From: an uncultured Bacteroidales bacterium
GTDB lineage: Bacteria; Bacteroidota; Bacteroidia; Bacteroidales; P3
Length of the DNA: 64,000 bases
Assembly: GCA_905234665.1 (NCBI GenBank)
Contig: CAJOIV010000006.1
Span: 98,762-162,761, forward strand
Reading direction: 5' to 3'
In this document: positions 26,212-34,131 of the stretch, one piece after another
Numbering within the stretch: position 1 is the stretch's first letter
How the letters are laid out: each line of letters begins with the position of its first letter
Notes under the pieces: model-generated
What the model was told of the DNA's origin: nothing
What the model saw: the letters and a program-made list of their open reading frames with translations, nothing else
Database searches by the model: none
Program-made: the position numbers and the translations under genes

Positions 26212-26634
26212 CTATTTCTGTAATACGGTGAATGCCAGGGCGTAGGTGCGTATCTGGTGAATCATCGAGGTGAGGCCGTTGGAGCGGGTGGGGGAGAGGT
26301 GCTCGCGGAGGCCGATCTTGTCGAGGAACTCGACGTCGGAGTCGAGGATGTCCTGTGCCGTCTGGCCGTTGTAGACGCGTATCAGCAGGTAGATGATGCC
26401 CTTGGTGATGACGGCGTCGCTGTCGGCACTGAAGTAAAGGCGTCCGTCGCGGTTCTCGCAATGCAGCCACACGCGGCTCTGGCACCCCTGAATGAGGTAT
26501 TTGTCTGTTTTGTACTGCTCCTCGATGACGGGGCAGTCTTTGCCGAGCTCGATGAGGTAGGCGTACTTGTCCATCCAGTCCTCATAGAGGGAGAACTCGT
26601 CGACGATGCTTTCTTGTATTTCCTTTATTGTCAT
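26212..26634 (-). CDS. sufE: Cysteine desulfuration protein SufE
   Basis: SufE accepts sulfur from SufS. The active-site Cys 51 lies in YLIQGCQSRVWL; flanking family blocks are TIKEIQESIVDEFSLYEDW and SPTRSNGLTSMIHQIRTYAL. Length 140 residues. The open frame can start four codons earlier (MRIE), but those codons lie in the CAATTTT repeat; ATG 26634 is preferred. Cotranscribed with sufT; no sufBCDS in the window. Confidence 0.95.
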   Translation of the reverse strand: MTIKEIQESIVDEFSLYEDWMDKYAYLIELGKDCPVIEEQYKTDKYLIQGCQSRVWLHCENRDGRLYFSADSDAVITKGIIYLLIRVYNGQTAQDILDSDVEFLDKIGLREHLSPTRSNGLTSMIHQIRTYALAFTVLQK

Positions 26635-26635
26635 T

Positions 26636-26657
26636 TCAATTCTCAATTTTCAATTAT
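26636..26657. repeat. CAATTCT/CAATTTT 7-nt repeat between lptG and sufE
   Basis: Three heptamer variants span the whole gap and include the last bases of the lptG stop region, so the repeat supplies the lptG stop codon and abuts the sufE start. Confidence 0.75.
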
Positions 26658-27742
26658 TTCGGTGCGGTGTGAATCACCTGGGCGGCGATGAGGCCGAAGG
26701 TGACCTGTGGCAGCAGCACGGCAAGGAATGGCGGTAGGCTTCCGTTGATGGCGAAGACGGTGCTCACCTTCATGAAGAGCACCATCGTGAACGCCAGCGT
26801 GATGCCGATGGCCAGGCTCAGGCCGATGCCTCCGCGGGTCTTGCGGCTCGACACACCCACGCCGATGAATGTCATCACGATAATCGACAACGGGTTGATA
26901 AGCCTCTGGTAGAATTCGATGAGGGCCTCGACCACAGCGCTGGACCCCCTGAGCCGCTCCTGTTTGATGTACTCGAATAGTTCGATACTATTCATGGTCT
27001 CAATGCGTTGCGACGCTTTGTCGAAGTCTTCGGGCGTGAGGCCGAGGCTTTGTTGCGACATGGCGGCGTGCTGCAGTTTCTCGTACTTCCCATTGACCAC
27101 GTGACGGCACAGGTCCACGCAGTTCCATGTGTGGTTTACAGTGTCGTAGGTGATGCTGCTGCAGGTGACGCGCTCTCTGATGTGCCGTTGCTCGTCGTAC
27201 TCGTCGCGGTGGAACTGCATGGCCCGCATGGTCTTGGCATCGTAACTCTCGGCATACACCTGCACCCCCTGCTCCGGCTGCAGGTGTATGTTGCTGTAGT
27301 AGCTCTGCCGTCGCGTGTGGATGTAGGCGTTGTCGAACTCCACTTTGGTCTTGTTGCTTATCGGGATGACGAAGCATCCGAGCACCAGCACGATAAGTGC
27401 CACGACGATAGACCCGTACATGTAGGCCCGCAGCATGCGCTGGTAGCTGATGCCGCTGCCGAGGATGGCGATAATCTCGGTGTTGCCTGCCATCTTCGAC
27501 GTGAAGAAAATCACGCTGATGAAGATGAACAGCGGGCTGTACATGTTCACGAACTCCGGGATGAAGTTCAGGTAGTAGTCGAAGATAATCGCCGAGATGG
27601 GCGCATGTTTGACGATGAAGTCGTCGAGCTTTTCCGAGACGTCGAAGGTGATGACGATGACAATGATGAGTGCCATCGCCAGCAGGAAAGTCTTCAGGTA
27701 CTTGAGCAGGATGTACCTGTCGAGTCTCGTTATAGCTTTCAT
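26654..27742 (-). CDS. LptF/LptG family permease (YjgP/YjgQ)
   Basis: A 362-residue permease of the LPS export ABC transporter. The N-terminal helix after DRYILLKYLKTFLLAMALII, two further helices, a large periplasmic domain (about 120-270) and three C-terminal helices (LINPLSIIVMTFIGVGVSSR, IGLSLAIGITLAFTMVLFMK) fit the family. ATG 27742 is chosen over 27814 because MKAITRLDRYILLKYL is the expected N-terminus. It follows mutA by 58 nt and precedes sufE. Whether it is LptF or LptG cannot be decided here. Confidence 0.9.
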   Translation of the reverse strand: MKAITRLDRYILLKYLKTFLLAMALIIVIVITFDVSEKLDDFIVKHAPISAIIFDYYLNFIPEFVNMYSPLFIFISVIFFTSKMAGNTEIIAILGSGISYQRMLRAYMYGSIVVALIVLVLGCFVIPISNKTKVEFDNAYIHTRRQSYYSNIHLQPEQGVQVYAESYDAKTMRAMQFHRDEYDEQRHIRERVTCSSITYDTVNHTWNCVDLCRHVVNGKYEKLQHAAMSQQSLGLTPEDFDKASQRIETMNSIELFEYIKQERLRGSSAVVEALIEFYQRLINPLSIIVMTFIGVGVSSRKTRGGIGLSLAIGITLAFTMVLFMKVSTVFAINGSLPPFLAVLLPQVTFGLIAAQVIHTAPK

Positions 27743-27800
27743 AGATGTCAGCTCTGCCGCGGTACCCAGGGGTCGGACAGATGCCGGCCCGGCTGCCCGG

Positions 27801-29666
27801 CTACTCGATGCCAAAGAGTTTCTGGAACTTTGTGAGACACTCCAGGACGTTGGTCTTCACGTGGATGAACTCGTCGATTCCATAGCCCTTGTAGGTGTCG
27901 ACCATCTCCTTGGGGAAACCGGCCAGCACGAGGCTCTTCACCTTGCCCTTGAGCAGTTGGCAGGCACGCTCGGTGATTTCGGCATACTCGTCGTCGCTGG
28001 AGCAGAGCACCACCACGTCGGCACCTGCCTTCAGGGCGGCCTCGGCGCCTTCGTCGGCGCTCTTGAAACCGGGGTTGTCGATAATCTCGTATCCGGCCAC
28101 GCCGAAGAAGTTGGTGGCGAAGCCCGAGCGGGCCTTGCGCATGGTCAGGTTGCCGTAGGTCAGCAGGAACACCTTGGGGCGTTTGCCGCTGCGCTCGGTG
28201 GCCAGGCGCAGATGCTCGAAAGCCTCGGCGCCGCGATACTGGCGCAGGGGCTTGATTTCCTGTTTCTCCTCGTGGCAGCAGCACACCGGGCACTCCGTCT
28301 TGGTAATCTTGTCGGCCATCTTCTCCAGCAGGTTGGGATACTGGTTGGTGCCCAGGATGGTGGTCTTGCGGGTGGCGATGTCCATGTCGCGCTGGGCGGC
28401 GGTCTTCTCGACCTCCTCCTGCACGAAGCCTTCGCGGATGGCCTTGCCGAAACCGCCCTTCTCCTCGACGGCGAGGAAGTTCTGCCAGGCGTACTGGGCG
28501 ATGCTGTCGGTCAGGTTCTCAATATAGTAGCTGCCGGCGGCGGGGTCGACAATCTTGTCCATGTAGCTCTCTTCCTTGAGGAGGAGCTGCTGGTTGCGGG
28601 CGATGCGGTAGCCGAAGTCGTCGGAGTCCTTGTAGGCGATGTCGAAGGGGTTCGTCGCGATGCTGTCGACACCGGCGATGGCGGCCGACATGGTCTCCGT
28701 GGTGGTGCGGAGCATGTTGACGTAGGGGTCGTATACCGACTTGTTCCACACCGAGCTGGTGGCGTTGATGAACACCTTCTTGGCGCAGTCGCACTTGGGG
28801 CCGTACTGCTCCACAATCTTGCTCCAGAGCAGGCGGGCGGCGCGGAATTTGGCTATCTCCATGAAGTAGGTGCTGCCGATGGCGAAGTTGAGCACCATGT
28901 TCTTGGCCACGTCTTCCACGGCCACGCCGCGTTCCGTCAGGCGGGCCATCAGTTCGTTGGCGGCGGCCAGGGTGAATCCCAGCTCCTGCACGATGTTGGA
29001 GCCGGCGTTGTGGATGACGCTGCCGCCCACGGCCAGCACGCGGAATCCGGGCAGGTTCTCCTTGGCATAGCGGATGAGCTCCACGGCCTCGTCGAGGTCG
29101 CCCTCTTCGCCCTTGCGGTAGTTGCCCTTGCGCAGGGCGTGGCCGTAGATGTCATAGTTGCAGCTGCCCTCCACCTTGGCGGGGTCGTAGCCGCCCTCTT
29201 TCACCACCTCGACGAACATCTTCAGCACATTGAGCATGTCCTTGCCGCAGGTGAAGTTGATTTTGCAGGCTTCGGGATGGATGTCCTTCAGCAGGGCGCG
29301 CATCTTCTCGATGCTGTCGACTTTGCAGGTGCAGAGACCCAGTGAGTTGGCGCCGCGGTTCAGGGCGTCGAGCGCCAGGGCGTTGTCCTTCTCGATCGAG
29401 CCGGTCTTCACATCCTCGCGGATGTCCCACACGTTGCCGTCGGCCTGTTTGCCGCGCACGAAGGGCTCTTCGGCGGGGTTGGTGTTGAGGTACTCCAGCT
29501 TCTCCAGGTCCTCGGCGCGGTAGTAGGGCTTCACTTTGAAACCCTCGATGGTGCGCCACACCAGTTTCTTCTCGTAGTCGGCCCCTTTGAGGTCTTTATT
29601 GATGACTTCTTCCCATTTCTCGGTCGACACCGGCGGGAATTCGGTGAACAATTTATTGTCTTCCAT
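27801..29666 (-). CDS. mutA: Methylmalonyl-CoA mutase small (beta) subunit
   Basis: The 621-residue small subunit of the B12-dependent mutase that interconverts succinyl-CoA and methylmalonyl-CoA in propionate formation. N-terminal TIEGFKVKPYYRAEDLEKL, barrel segments (AGSNIVQELGFTLAAANELM, DPAAGSYYIENLTDSIAQYA) and a C-terminal B12-fold domain without the DxHxxG cobalamin motif, as expected for the non-catalytic subunit. A Cys-rich stretch (CPVCCCHEEKQ) sits in the linker before the C-terminal domain. mutB, normally adjacent, is not on either side. Start at 29666 (MEDNKLFTEF); promoter at 29704. Confidence 0.93.
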   Translation of the reverse strand: MEDNKLFTEFPPVSTEKWEEVINKDLKGADYEKKLVWRTIEGFKVKPYYRAEDLEKLEYLNTNPAEEPFVRGKQADGNVWDIREDVKTGSIEKDNALALDALNRGANSLGLCTCKVDSIEKMRALLKDIHPEACKINFTCGKDMLNVLKMFVEVVKEGGYDPAKVEGSCNYDIYGHALRKGNYRKGEEGDLDEAVELIRYAKENLPGFRVLAVGGSVIHNAGSNIVQELGFTLAAANELMARLTERGVAVEDVAKNMVLNFAIGSTYFMEIAKFRAARLLWSKIVEQYGPKCDCAKKVFINATSSVWNKSVYDPYVNMLRTTTETMSAAIAGVDSIATNPFDIAYKDSDDFGYRIARNQQLLLKEESYMDKIVDPAAGSYYIENLTDSIAQYAWQNFLAVEEKGGFGKAIREGFVQEEVEKTAAQRDMDIATRKTTILGTNQYPNLLEKMADKITKTECPVCCCHEEKQEIKPLRQYRGAEAFEHLRLATERSGKRPKVFLLTYGNLTMRKARSGFATNFFGVAGYEIIDNPGFKSADEGAEAALKAGADVVVLCSSDDEYAEITERACQLLKGKVKSLVLAGFPKEMVDTYKGYGIDEFIHVKTNVLECLTKFQKLFGIE

Positions 29667-29703
29667 TGTATTAACTATTAGTTGCAACTCATTATCTAAA
29701 GGG

Positions 29704-29711
29704 CAAAGATA
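29704..29711 (-). promoter_or_regulatory. -7 promoter motif for mutA
   Basis: TATCTTTG on the minus strand, after an A-rich tract, implies a leader of about 33 nt. Confidence 0.75.
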
Positions 29712-29794
29712 CGCTTTTTTTTTAATATGGCAACAATTTTTTTTATCCAAGGCTTACCATCCCCCTGACCACGGCTTGTGGGCTGCCAGGGCAT

Positions 29795-29896
29795 TTATAT
29801 TGAAGTTATATTGTAGTTATACTATAGTTATACGTATAGTCATAGTATAACTATAGTATAACCATAATATAACTGTGGTATAACTATAATATAAGT
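29795..29896. repeat. A/T-rich long inverted repeat built from GTTATAC-type words at 11 nt
   Basis: Two perfect 18-base arms, 29816-29833 and 29845-29862, pair with an 11-nt loop; pairing continues imperfectly outward, so nearly the whole 100 bases can fold as one hairpin. Words such as GTTATATTGTA and GTTATACTATA repeat every 11 nt within an arm. Confidence 0.88.
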
Positions 29897-29899
29897 CCA

Positions 29900-30048
29900 C
29901 AGGGCGCTCAGAGGGCGTTCACAGGGCGCAGGGAGGGTACAAAAGGGGTACAGAAGGGGTACAGAAGGGGTGCGGAAGGGACGCAGAGGGGATGCAGAGG
30001 GGATGCAGAGGGGGTGCGGAAGGGATGCAGAGGGGACGTGAATGGGGC
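29900..30048. repeat. G-rich 11-nt tandem array (AGGGGTACAGA-like units)
   Basis: About 13 degenerate units, from GGGCGCTCAGA through AGGGGTACAGA to GGGGATGCAGA, in tandem with strict 11-nt spacing. The array ends two bases before the helicase stop codon. Together with the neighbouring A/T block it makes up most of the 384-nt gap between mutA and the helicase gene. Confidence 0.88.
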
Positions 30049-30050
30049 GG

Positions 30051-33000
30051 TCAGACGACCTTCAGCACCTGGCAGGCTGCGGGGGAGGCGTAGAGGAGGA
30101 AGCCTTGCGCTGGGCGGCTGTCCATGCGGCTGAGTACCTGGCAGTAGCGTTCCACCTGGTCGCGGTGTTCGGGGCGCGGCGTGCCGGTCTTGAAGTCGAC
30201 CACCCAGAGGGCTTCGGGGTTCTCGACGATGCGGTCGGGGCGCAGCACCTCGCCGTCGGCCATGAGTTCCGTCTCGCGGTGGGCCGTGTAGGCGGGGTCG
30301 AAGAAACGCGCCGCCGCGGGGTCGGCGAGGAGGGTGGTGAGGGTCTGGCGCAGCGTCTCGGCCTCGTCGGGCTCGCAGGGATGGGCGGCGAGGTAGGAGT
30401 CCATGACTTCGGCGGCCATCCCGCTATGGGACAGGCGGCTGAGGAGGTCGTGGAGCCGGTTACCGTGCAGCCTCGCGCTGTCGTCGGCAGGGGCGAAGAG
30501 GTCGTCGGCTTGGCGGGCGATGGCGATGCGGTGGTGCCAGGAGGGGAAGACAATAGTTGAAAGTTGAGAGTTGAGAATTGAAAGTTGGCCGGCAATCGGC
30601 TGACATTTTTGGCTCTCGCCGAGGGCGAAGGTTCCGGGGGCGGTTTCCTGGAATCCGGGGTGTTCGGCCACGTAGTCGCGCAGGAGTGCGTTGTAGGTGG
30701 TCGTCGCGCTGTCGGCGGGCTGCTGGCAGTAGACGAGCAGCTGCTCCTTGGGGCGTGTGAGGGCCACATAGAGTATGTTGATGCGGTCGAGTTGGCTCTT
30801 GAGCTGCTCGGTGGTGTATTCCTCGTCGAAGAGGGTGTGCTCCTCCTTGCCGGGGCGCACCCATCCCGCAGGCAGCGGGATGCCTTTGCCGTCGGGCACA
30901 TGCACCCAGATAGGGTCGGAGGGCTCGCGCCGGTTGAGGATGGGGTACATCACCACGGGGGCTTCCAACCCCTTGGCTTTGTGGATGGTCATGAGCTGCA
31001 CGGCGTCGAGGTCCGAGGCCGTCGAGGTCGAGAGGCGGTCTTTCTGCTCGTCGAACCACTGGAGGAACTCGGCGAGGTCTTGGCGGTGGGTCTGCGTGTA
31101 GCGGGCCACCACGCCGAGGAAGGTGGCCGTGTAGGCCGTCTCGACGCCGTCGAGGCCCAGTTGCCGTAGGGCCTCTTCGCAGCAGTCGTAGAGTCCGAGG
31201 GAATTGAGAGTTGAAAGTTGAAAGTTGAAACCTGCGGCAGCCAGCTGCTCCCCTAAGTTAGGGGAGCTGTCACATGGTGACTGAGGAGTGTGTACCCCAA
31301 CCTCCATCTTCCCGAGGCTTTGCAGGTACTGCATGACGCGGACTGCCGAGACGCGGTCGGAGCCGTCCAGCAGGTATCGCAGCAGGTTGATTAGCAGCAT
31401 CACCACGCGGCTGCGGCTCAGGAGGAACGACTCGTTCGAAACCACCGGCACGCCCTGGGCCGTGAGGTACTGCGAGACGGCCGCGAGTGTGTTGCGGTCG
31501 CGTGCCAGCAGGAGGATGTCGCGGTAGTGGTAGACGCCGCTGTCGACGAGGCCGCGGATGTCGGCGAGCATGGCTTGCCAGAGGGCGTCGGGCTCCCCGT
31601 CGAGGTCGCGGAAGGATATCTGCACGCGGCCGCCCTCCTTGACGGACTCCTGCCGCAGGTCGGCCTCTGCGCCCGAACCTATATATATCTGCTGCATTCT
31701 GGCGTTGTCGGCGAAGCGGGTCTGCACGGCCCATTGGAAGAAGTCGTTGTTGAATTCCACCACCGTGCGGGCGGTGCGGAAGTTCTTTTCCAACCGGTCG
31801 GCGCGGGCGATGCCGGGGCTCTCCAGGAGTCTGCCGTGCAGGGGGCTGTCGACATGCGGGAGGTTGATGAACTGCTCCACGTCGCCCTGCCGGAAGCGGT
31901 AGATGGCCTGCTTGCCGTCGCCCACCACGAGGGAGGTGTGACCCGCGGCGATGCCGTTCTCGACGAGGGGCACGAGGTTCTCCCACTGCATCCGCGAGGT
32001 ATCCTGGAACTCGTCGATGAGGTAGTTGCGGTAGCGGCTGCCGATGCGCTCGTAGATGAAGGGGGCCGGCTCGTCGCGCACCACCTCGGCGATGCGTTTG
32101 TTGAACTCCGAGATGTGCACCGTCTCGTTCTCTGCCGAGTATTCCCCCACGAGGCGGTCGAGGGTGCCCATGAGGGCGAGTGAATAGAGGTTCTTTAATA
32201 ATAAGGTGCGAGTGTTGTAGGCCACTTCGCCTTGGACGCGGAGGTCCTCGTAGCGGCTGTGGATGCCAGCCAGGCGGGGTTTGAGTCCGGCGAGGGTGTC
32301 GAGGGTGGCGGCCGGGGTCTTGGCGGTCCCCAGTTTGTCGCCCTCGAGGTAGGCCAGGGCGTAGCTGTTGGGCGGGGCGAGGATACCGTGCTGCAGCTTG
32401 TCGAACCATCCGTATACGCCGCGAGCACCTTGGTAGAAGTCGCCGGGTGCCAGTCCGGTGGCGCCGATGGCTTCCATGCCCTCCTGTCCGATGGCGCGCA
32501 TCTGTCGTTCGTAGTCGCGGTTGGCAGTCTGCATCTCCTTGTGGATGGCGCGGAAGCGGGCGGCGTCGATGCCGCGCAGGGCGGCGAGGTATTCGGGGGC
32601 CTGCTCTTTGAACAATTCGCCGGCGAGGCGTGTGAGCTCGCGTTCCACGAGGTAGCTCTTGCCCTCGCTCATCTTGCTCTCGGCAAAGTCGCACAGCACC
32701 TCTGTCAGTTCCTCCTGCCCTTCGGTGCCGGCCAGGGCCATGAGGTTGTCCACGGCGTTCTGGATGAGGGCGGTGTTGTCTATCTGCACATCGAAGTTCA
32801 CCGGCAGTCCGAGGTCGTGGGCGAAGGTGCGGACGATGCGGTGCATGAAGCTGTCGATGGTACATACGGCCAGGTCGGAGTAGTTGTGCAGGATGGCGCT
32901 CTGGACGATGGCTGCATAGCGGCGCAGTCGGCTGTCGTCGAGGGCGGTGGCTTCGGCGATGTCGCGTCCCATGGAGCATGCCGTGCCTTGGGTGCGGATG

Positions 33001-33200
33001 TTCTCCAGCTCGCGGAGTATGCGCTCCTTCATCTCGCCCGCCGCCTTGTTGGTGAAGGTGATGGCCAGGATGCCGCGGAACCGCTGGCCGAGGTGTCCCT
33101 CGGGGGCGTCGAAGGCCAGCGTGAGGTATTGCCGCACGAGGGTGTAGGTCTTGCCCGAACCCGCCGCGGCACGGCAGATGATGAAGCGCGAAGTGTCCAT
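30051..33200 (-). CDS. UvrD-type helicase with RecB-like nuclease domain (AddA-like)
   Basis: A 1,049-residue superfamily 1 helicase: Walker A CRAAAGSGKTYTLVRQY (about residue 12), ILAITFTNKAAGEMKER, Walker B YLIDEFQDTSRMQW, VGDGKQAIYRFRQGD, LMTIHKAKGLEAPVV and NILYVALTRPKEQL. The C-terminus carries a PD-(D/E)xK nuclease: HGNRLHDLL, RPDRIV, WVVDFKTGTPR and DQVERYCQVL. Such proteins resect double-strand breaks with an AddB partner, not found here. Two repeat-derived insertions are translated in frame, at residues about 632-666 and 870-881. The start 33200 (MDTSRFIICRAAAGSGKT) is used, not the upstream in-frame Met. Confidence 0.92.
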   Translation of the reverse strand: MDTSRFIICRAAAGSGKTYTLVRQYLTLAFDAPEGHLGQRFRGILAITFTNKAAGEMKERILRELENIRTQGTACSMGRDIAEATALDDSRLRRYAAIVQSAILHNYSDLAVCTIDSFMHRIVRTFAHDLGLPVNFDVQIDNTALIQNAVDNLMALAGTEGQEELTEVLCDFAESKMSEGKSYLVERELTRLAGELFKEQAPEYLAALRGIDAARFRAIHKEMQTANRDYERQMRAIGQEGMEAIGATGLAPGDFYQGARGVYGWFDKLQHGILAPPNSYALAYLEGDKLGTAKTPAATLDTLAGLKPRLAGIHSRYEDLRVQGEVAYNTRTLLLKNLYSLALMGTLDRLVGEYSAENETVHISEFNKRIAEVVRDEPAPFIYERIGSRYRNYLIDEFQDTSRMQWENLVPLVENGIAAGHTSLVVGDGKQAIYRFRQGDVEQFINLPHVDSPLHGRLLESPGIARADRLEKNFRTARTVVEFNNDFFQWAVQTRFADNARMQQIYIGSGAEADLRQESVKEGGRVQISFRDLDGEPDALWQAMLADIRGLVDSGVYHYRDILLLARDRNTLAAVSQYLTAQGVPVVSNESFLLSRSRVVMLLINLLRYLLDGSDRVSAVRVMQYLQSLGKMEVGVHTPQSPCDSSPNLGEQLAAAGFNFQLSTLNSLGLYDCCEEALRQLGLDGVETAYTATFLGVVARYTQTHRQDLAEFLQWFDEQKDRLSTSTASDLDAVQLMTIHKAKGLEAPVVMYPILNRREPSDPIWVHVPDGKGIPLPAGWVRPGKEEHTLFDEEYTTEQLKSQLDRINILYVALTRPKEQLLVYCQQPADSATTTYNALLRDYVAEHPGFQETAPGTFALGESQKCQPIAGQLSILNSQLSTIVFPSWHHRIAIARQADDLFAPADDSARLHGNRLHDLLSRLSHSGMAAEVMDSYLAAHPCEPDEAETLRQTLTTLLADPAAARFFDPAYTAHRETELMADGEVLRPDRIVENPEALWVVDFKTGTPRPEHRDQVERYCQVLSRMDSRPAQGFLLYASPAACQVLKVV
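30556..30588. repeat. TTGAAAG/TTGAGAG 7-nt array, in frame in the helicase gene
   Basis: Four to five heptamers are read on the minus strand as QLSILNSQLSTI between the helicase core and the nuclease domain. Confidence 0.85.
31203..31295. repeat. Composite repeat in frame in the helicase gene: TTGAAAG array plus two-hairpin element
   Basis: TTGAAAG heptamers at 31205-31230 are followed by the two-hairpin element: stem AGCTGCTCCCC/GGGGAGCTG around the core CCTAAGTTAGG, then GTCAC-CAT-GTGAC. The minus strand translates it as TPQSPCDSSPNLGEQLAAAG and FNFQLSTLNSL with no stop. Confidence 0.88.
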
Positions 33201-33223
33201 TTCCGTTGCTCGTTTTGTGGCTG

Positions 33224-33231
33224 CAAAAGTA
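33224..33231 (-). promoter_or_regulatory. -7 promoter motif for the helicase gene
   Basis: TACTTTTG on the minus strand with the same 24-base context as the toxin-antitoxin promoter at 24669; leader about 20 nt. Confidence 0.75.
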
Positions 33232-33304
33232 CGACTTTTTTCCCGTTTGTCCGAAAAAAAATAAAAAAATAACACCGAATTGTTGACAATTCAAAAAAAA
33301 GTCG

Positions 33305-33312
33305 TATCTTAG
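33305..33312 (+). promoter_or_regulatory. Candidate -7 promoter motif for tonB
   Basis: TATCTTAG differs from TAnnTTTG at one base but has the same AAAAAAGTCG lead-in as two other promoters here. A GGGG-TAAAAT-CCCC hairpin (33327-33340) follows in the leader. Confidence 0.55.
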
Positions 33313-33375
33313 CGGTTGAAAAAGGAGGGGTAAAATCCCCGCCGAAGTAAAAGTAATAAGTTAAAAACTAAGAAT

Positions 33376-34065
33376 ATGGAAGCAAAGAAAAGCCCCAAGG
33401 CTGACCTCGAAAATCGCAGAGGAATGTACCTCGAAATCGGTTTGGTGGTCATTCTGGCTGCCTCGCTGGTCGCTTTCAACGTCCGCTCCTACGACACCGA
33501 GGAGAAGGTCGTCCAGACCCGTCAGGCCGATGTGGAGGTCGTCGACGACATCCTACAAACCAAACCGGACGAACCGCCACCCCCTCCCCCCGAGGAGCCC
33601 GAAGTGGTCACCACCGACTTGAAGATCGTCGAGGATGACGCCGAAATCAAGAACGAGGTGGGCATCATTGACGCCTCCGACAACGCCAACAAGGCTCAGG
33701 AAGAGTTTGTCCCCGTCCAGGTCGAGCAGGAAGAAGAAGTTGCTGAGGAGGAGATTTTCCTCGTCGTGGAGGAAGACCCCGAGTTCCCCGGCGGCCTCGA
33801 AGCCCTCAACAAGTATCTGGCCGAGAACATCAAGTACCCGCAGTTGGCCAAGGAGAACAACATCACGGGCAGGGTGTATGTCACCTTCGTCGTCGAGAAG
33901 AACGGCTCGGTGGCCAATGTCAAGGTGCTGCGTGACATCGGCGGCGGCTGTGGCGCCGAGGCTGTGCGCGTGGTCAAGTCCATGCCCAAATGGAAACCCG
34001 GCAAGCAGCGCGGCCAACCCGTCCGCACACAGTACAATGTGCCCGTGGGTTTCTACCTGCAGTAA
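33376..34065 (+). CDS. tonB: Energy transducer TonB
   Basis: A 229-residue protein: a cytoplasmic N-terminus, one membrane helix (LEIGLVVILAASLVAFNV, about residues 20-37), a Pro/Glu-rich periplasmic spacer (DEPPPPPPEEPEV, then acidic), and the TonB C-terminal domain (PEFPGGLEALNKYLAENIKY, ITGRVYVTFVVEKNGSVANV, MPKWKPGKQRGQPVRTQYNV). It couples inner-membrane energy to outer-membrane receptors. No exbBD nearby. It is monocistronic, closed by the terminator at 34096. Confidence 0.93.
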   Translation: MEAKKSPKADLENRRGMYLEIGLVVILAASLVAFNVRSYDTEEKVVQTRQADVEVVDDILQTKPDEPPPPPPEEPEVVTTDLKIVEDDAEIKNEVGIIDASDNANKAQEEFVPVQVEQEEEVAEEEIFLVVEEDPEFPGGLEALNKYLAENIKYPQLAKENNITGRVYVTFVVEKNGSVANVKVLRDIGGGCGAEAVRVVKSMPKWKPGKQRGQPVRTQYNVPVGFYLQ

Positions 34066-34095
34066 ACAGAAAGAATGTAATGTCTTTATTCATGG

Positions 34096-34128
34096 GCTGC
34101 CGCTCCTTGCGACCGGCAGCTCTTTTTT
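34096..34128 (+). terminator. Intrinsic terminator after tonB, directly before the ABC-F start codon
   Basis: Stem GCTGCCG/CGGCAGC with an 11-nt loop is followed by TCTTTTTT. The T tract ends only three bases before the ABC-F ATG at 34132. Confidence 0.85.
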
Positions 34129-34131
34129 GAT

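Noticed and set aside
29900..30048. Possible CRISPR array
   Set aside because: Units are 11 nt with no unique spacers of CRISPR length, and no cas genes are present.
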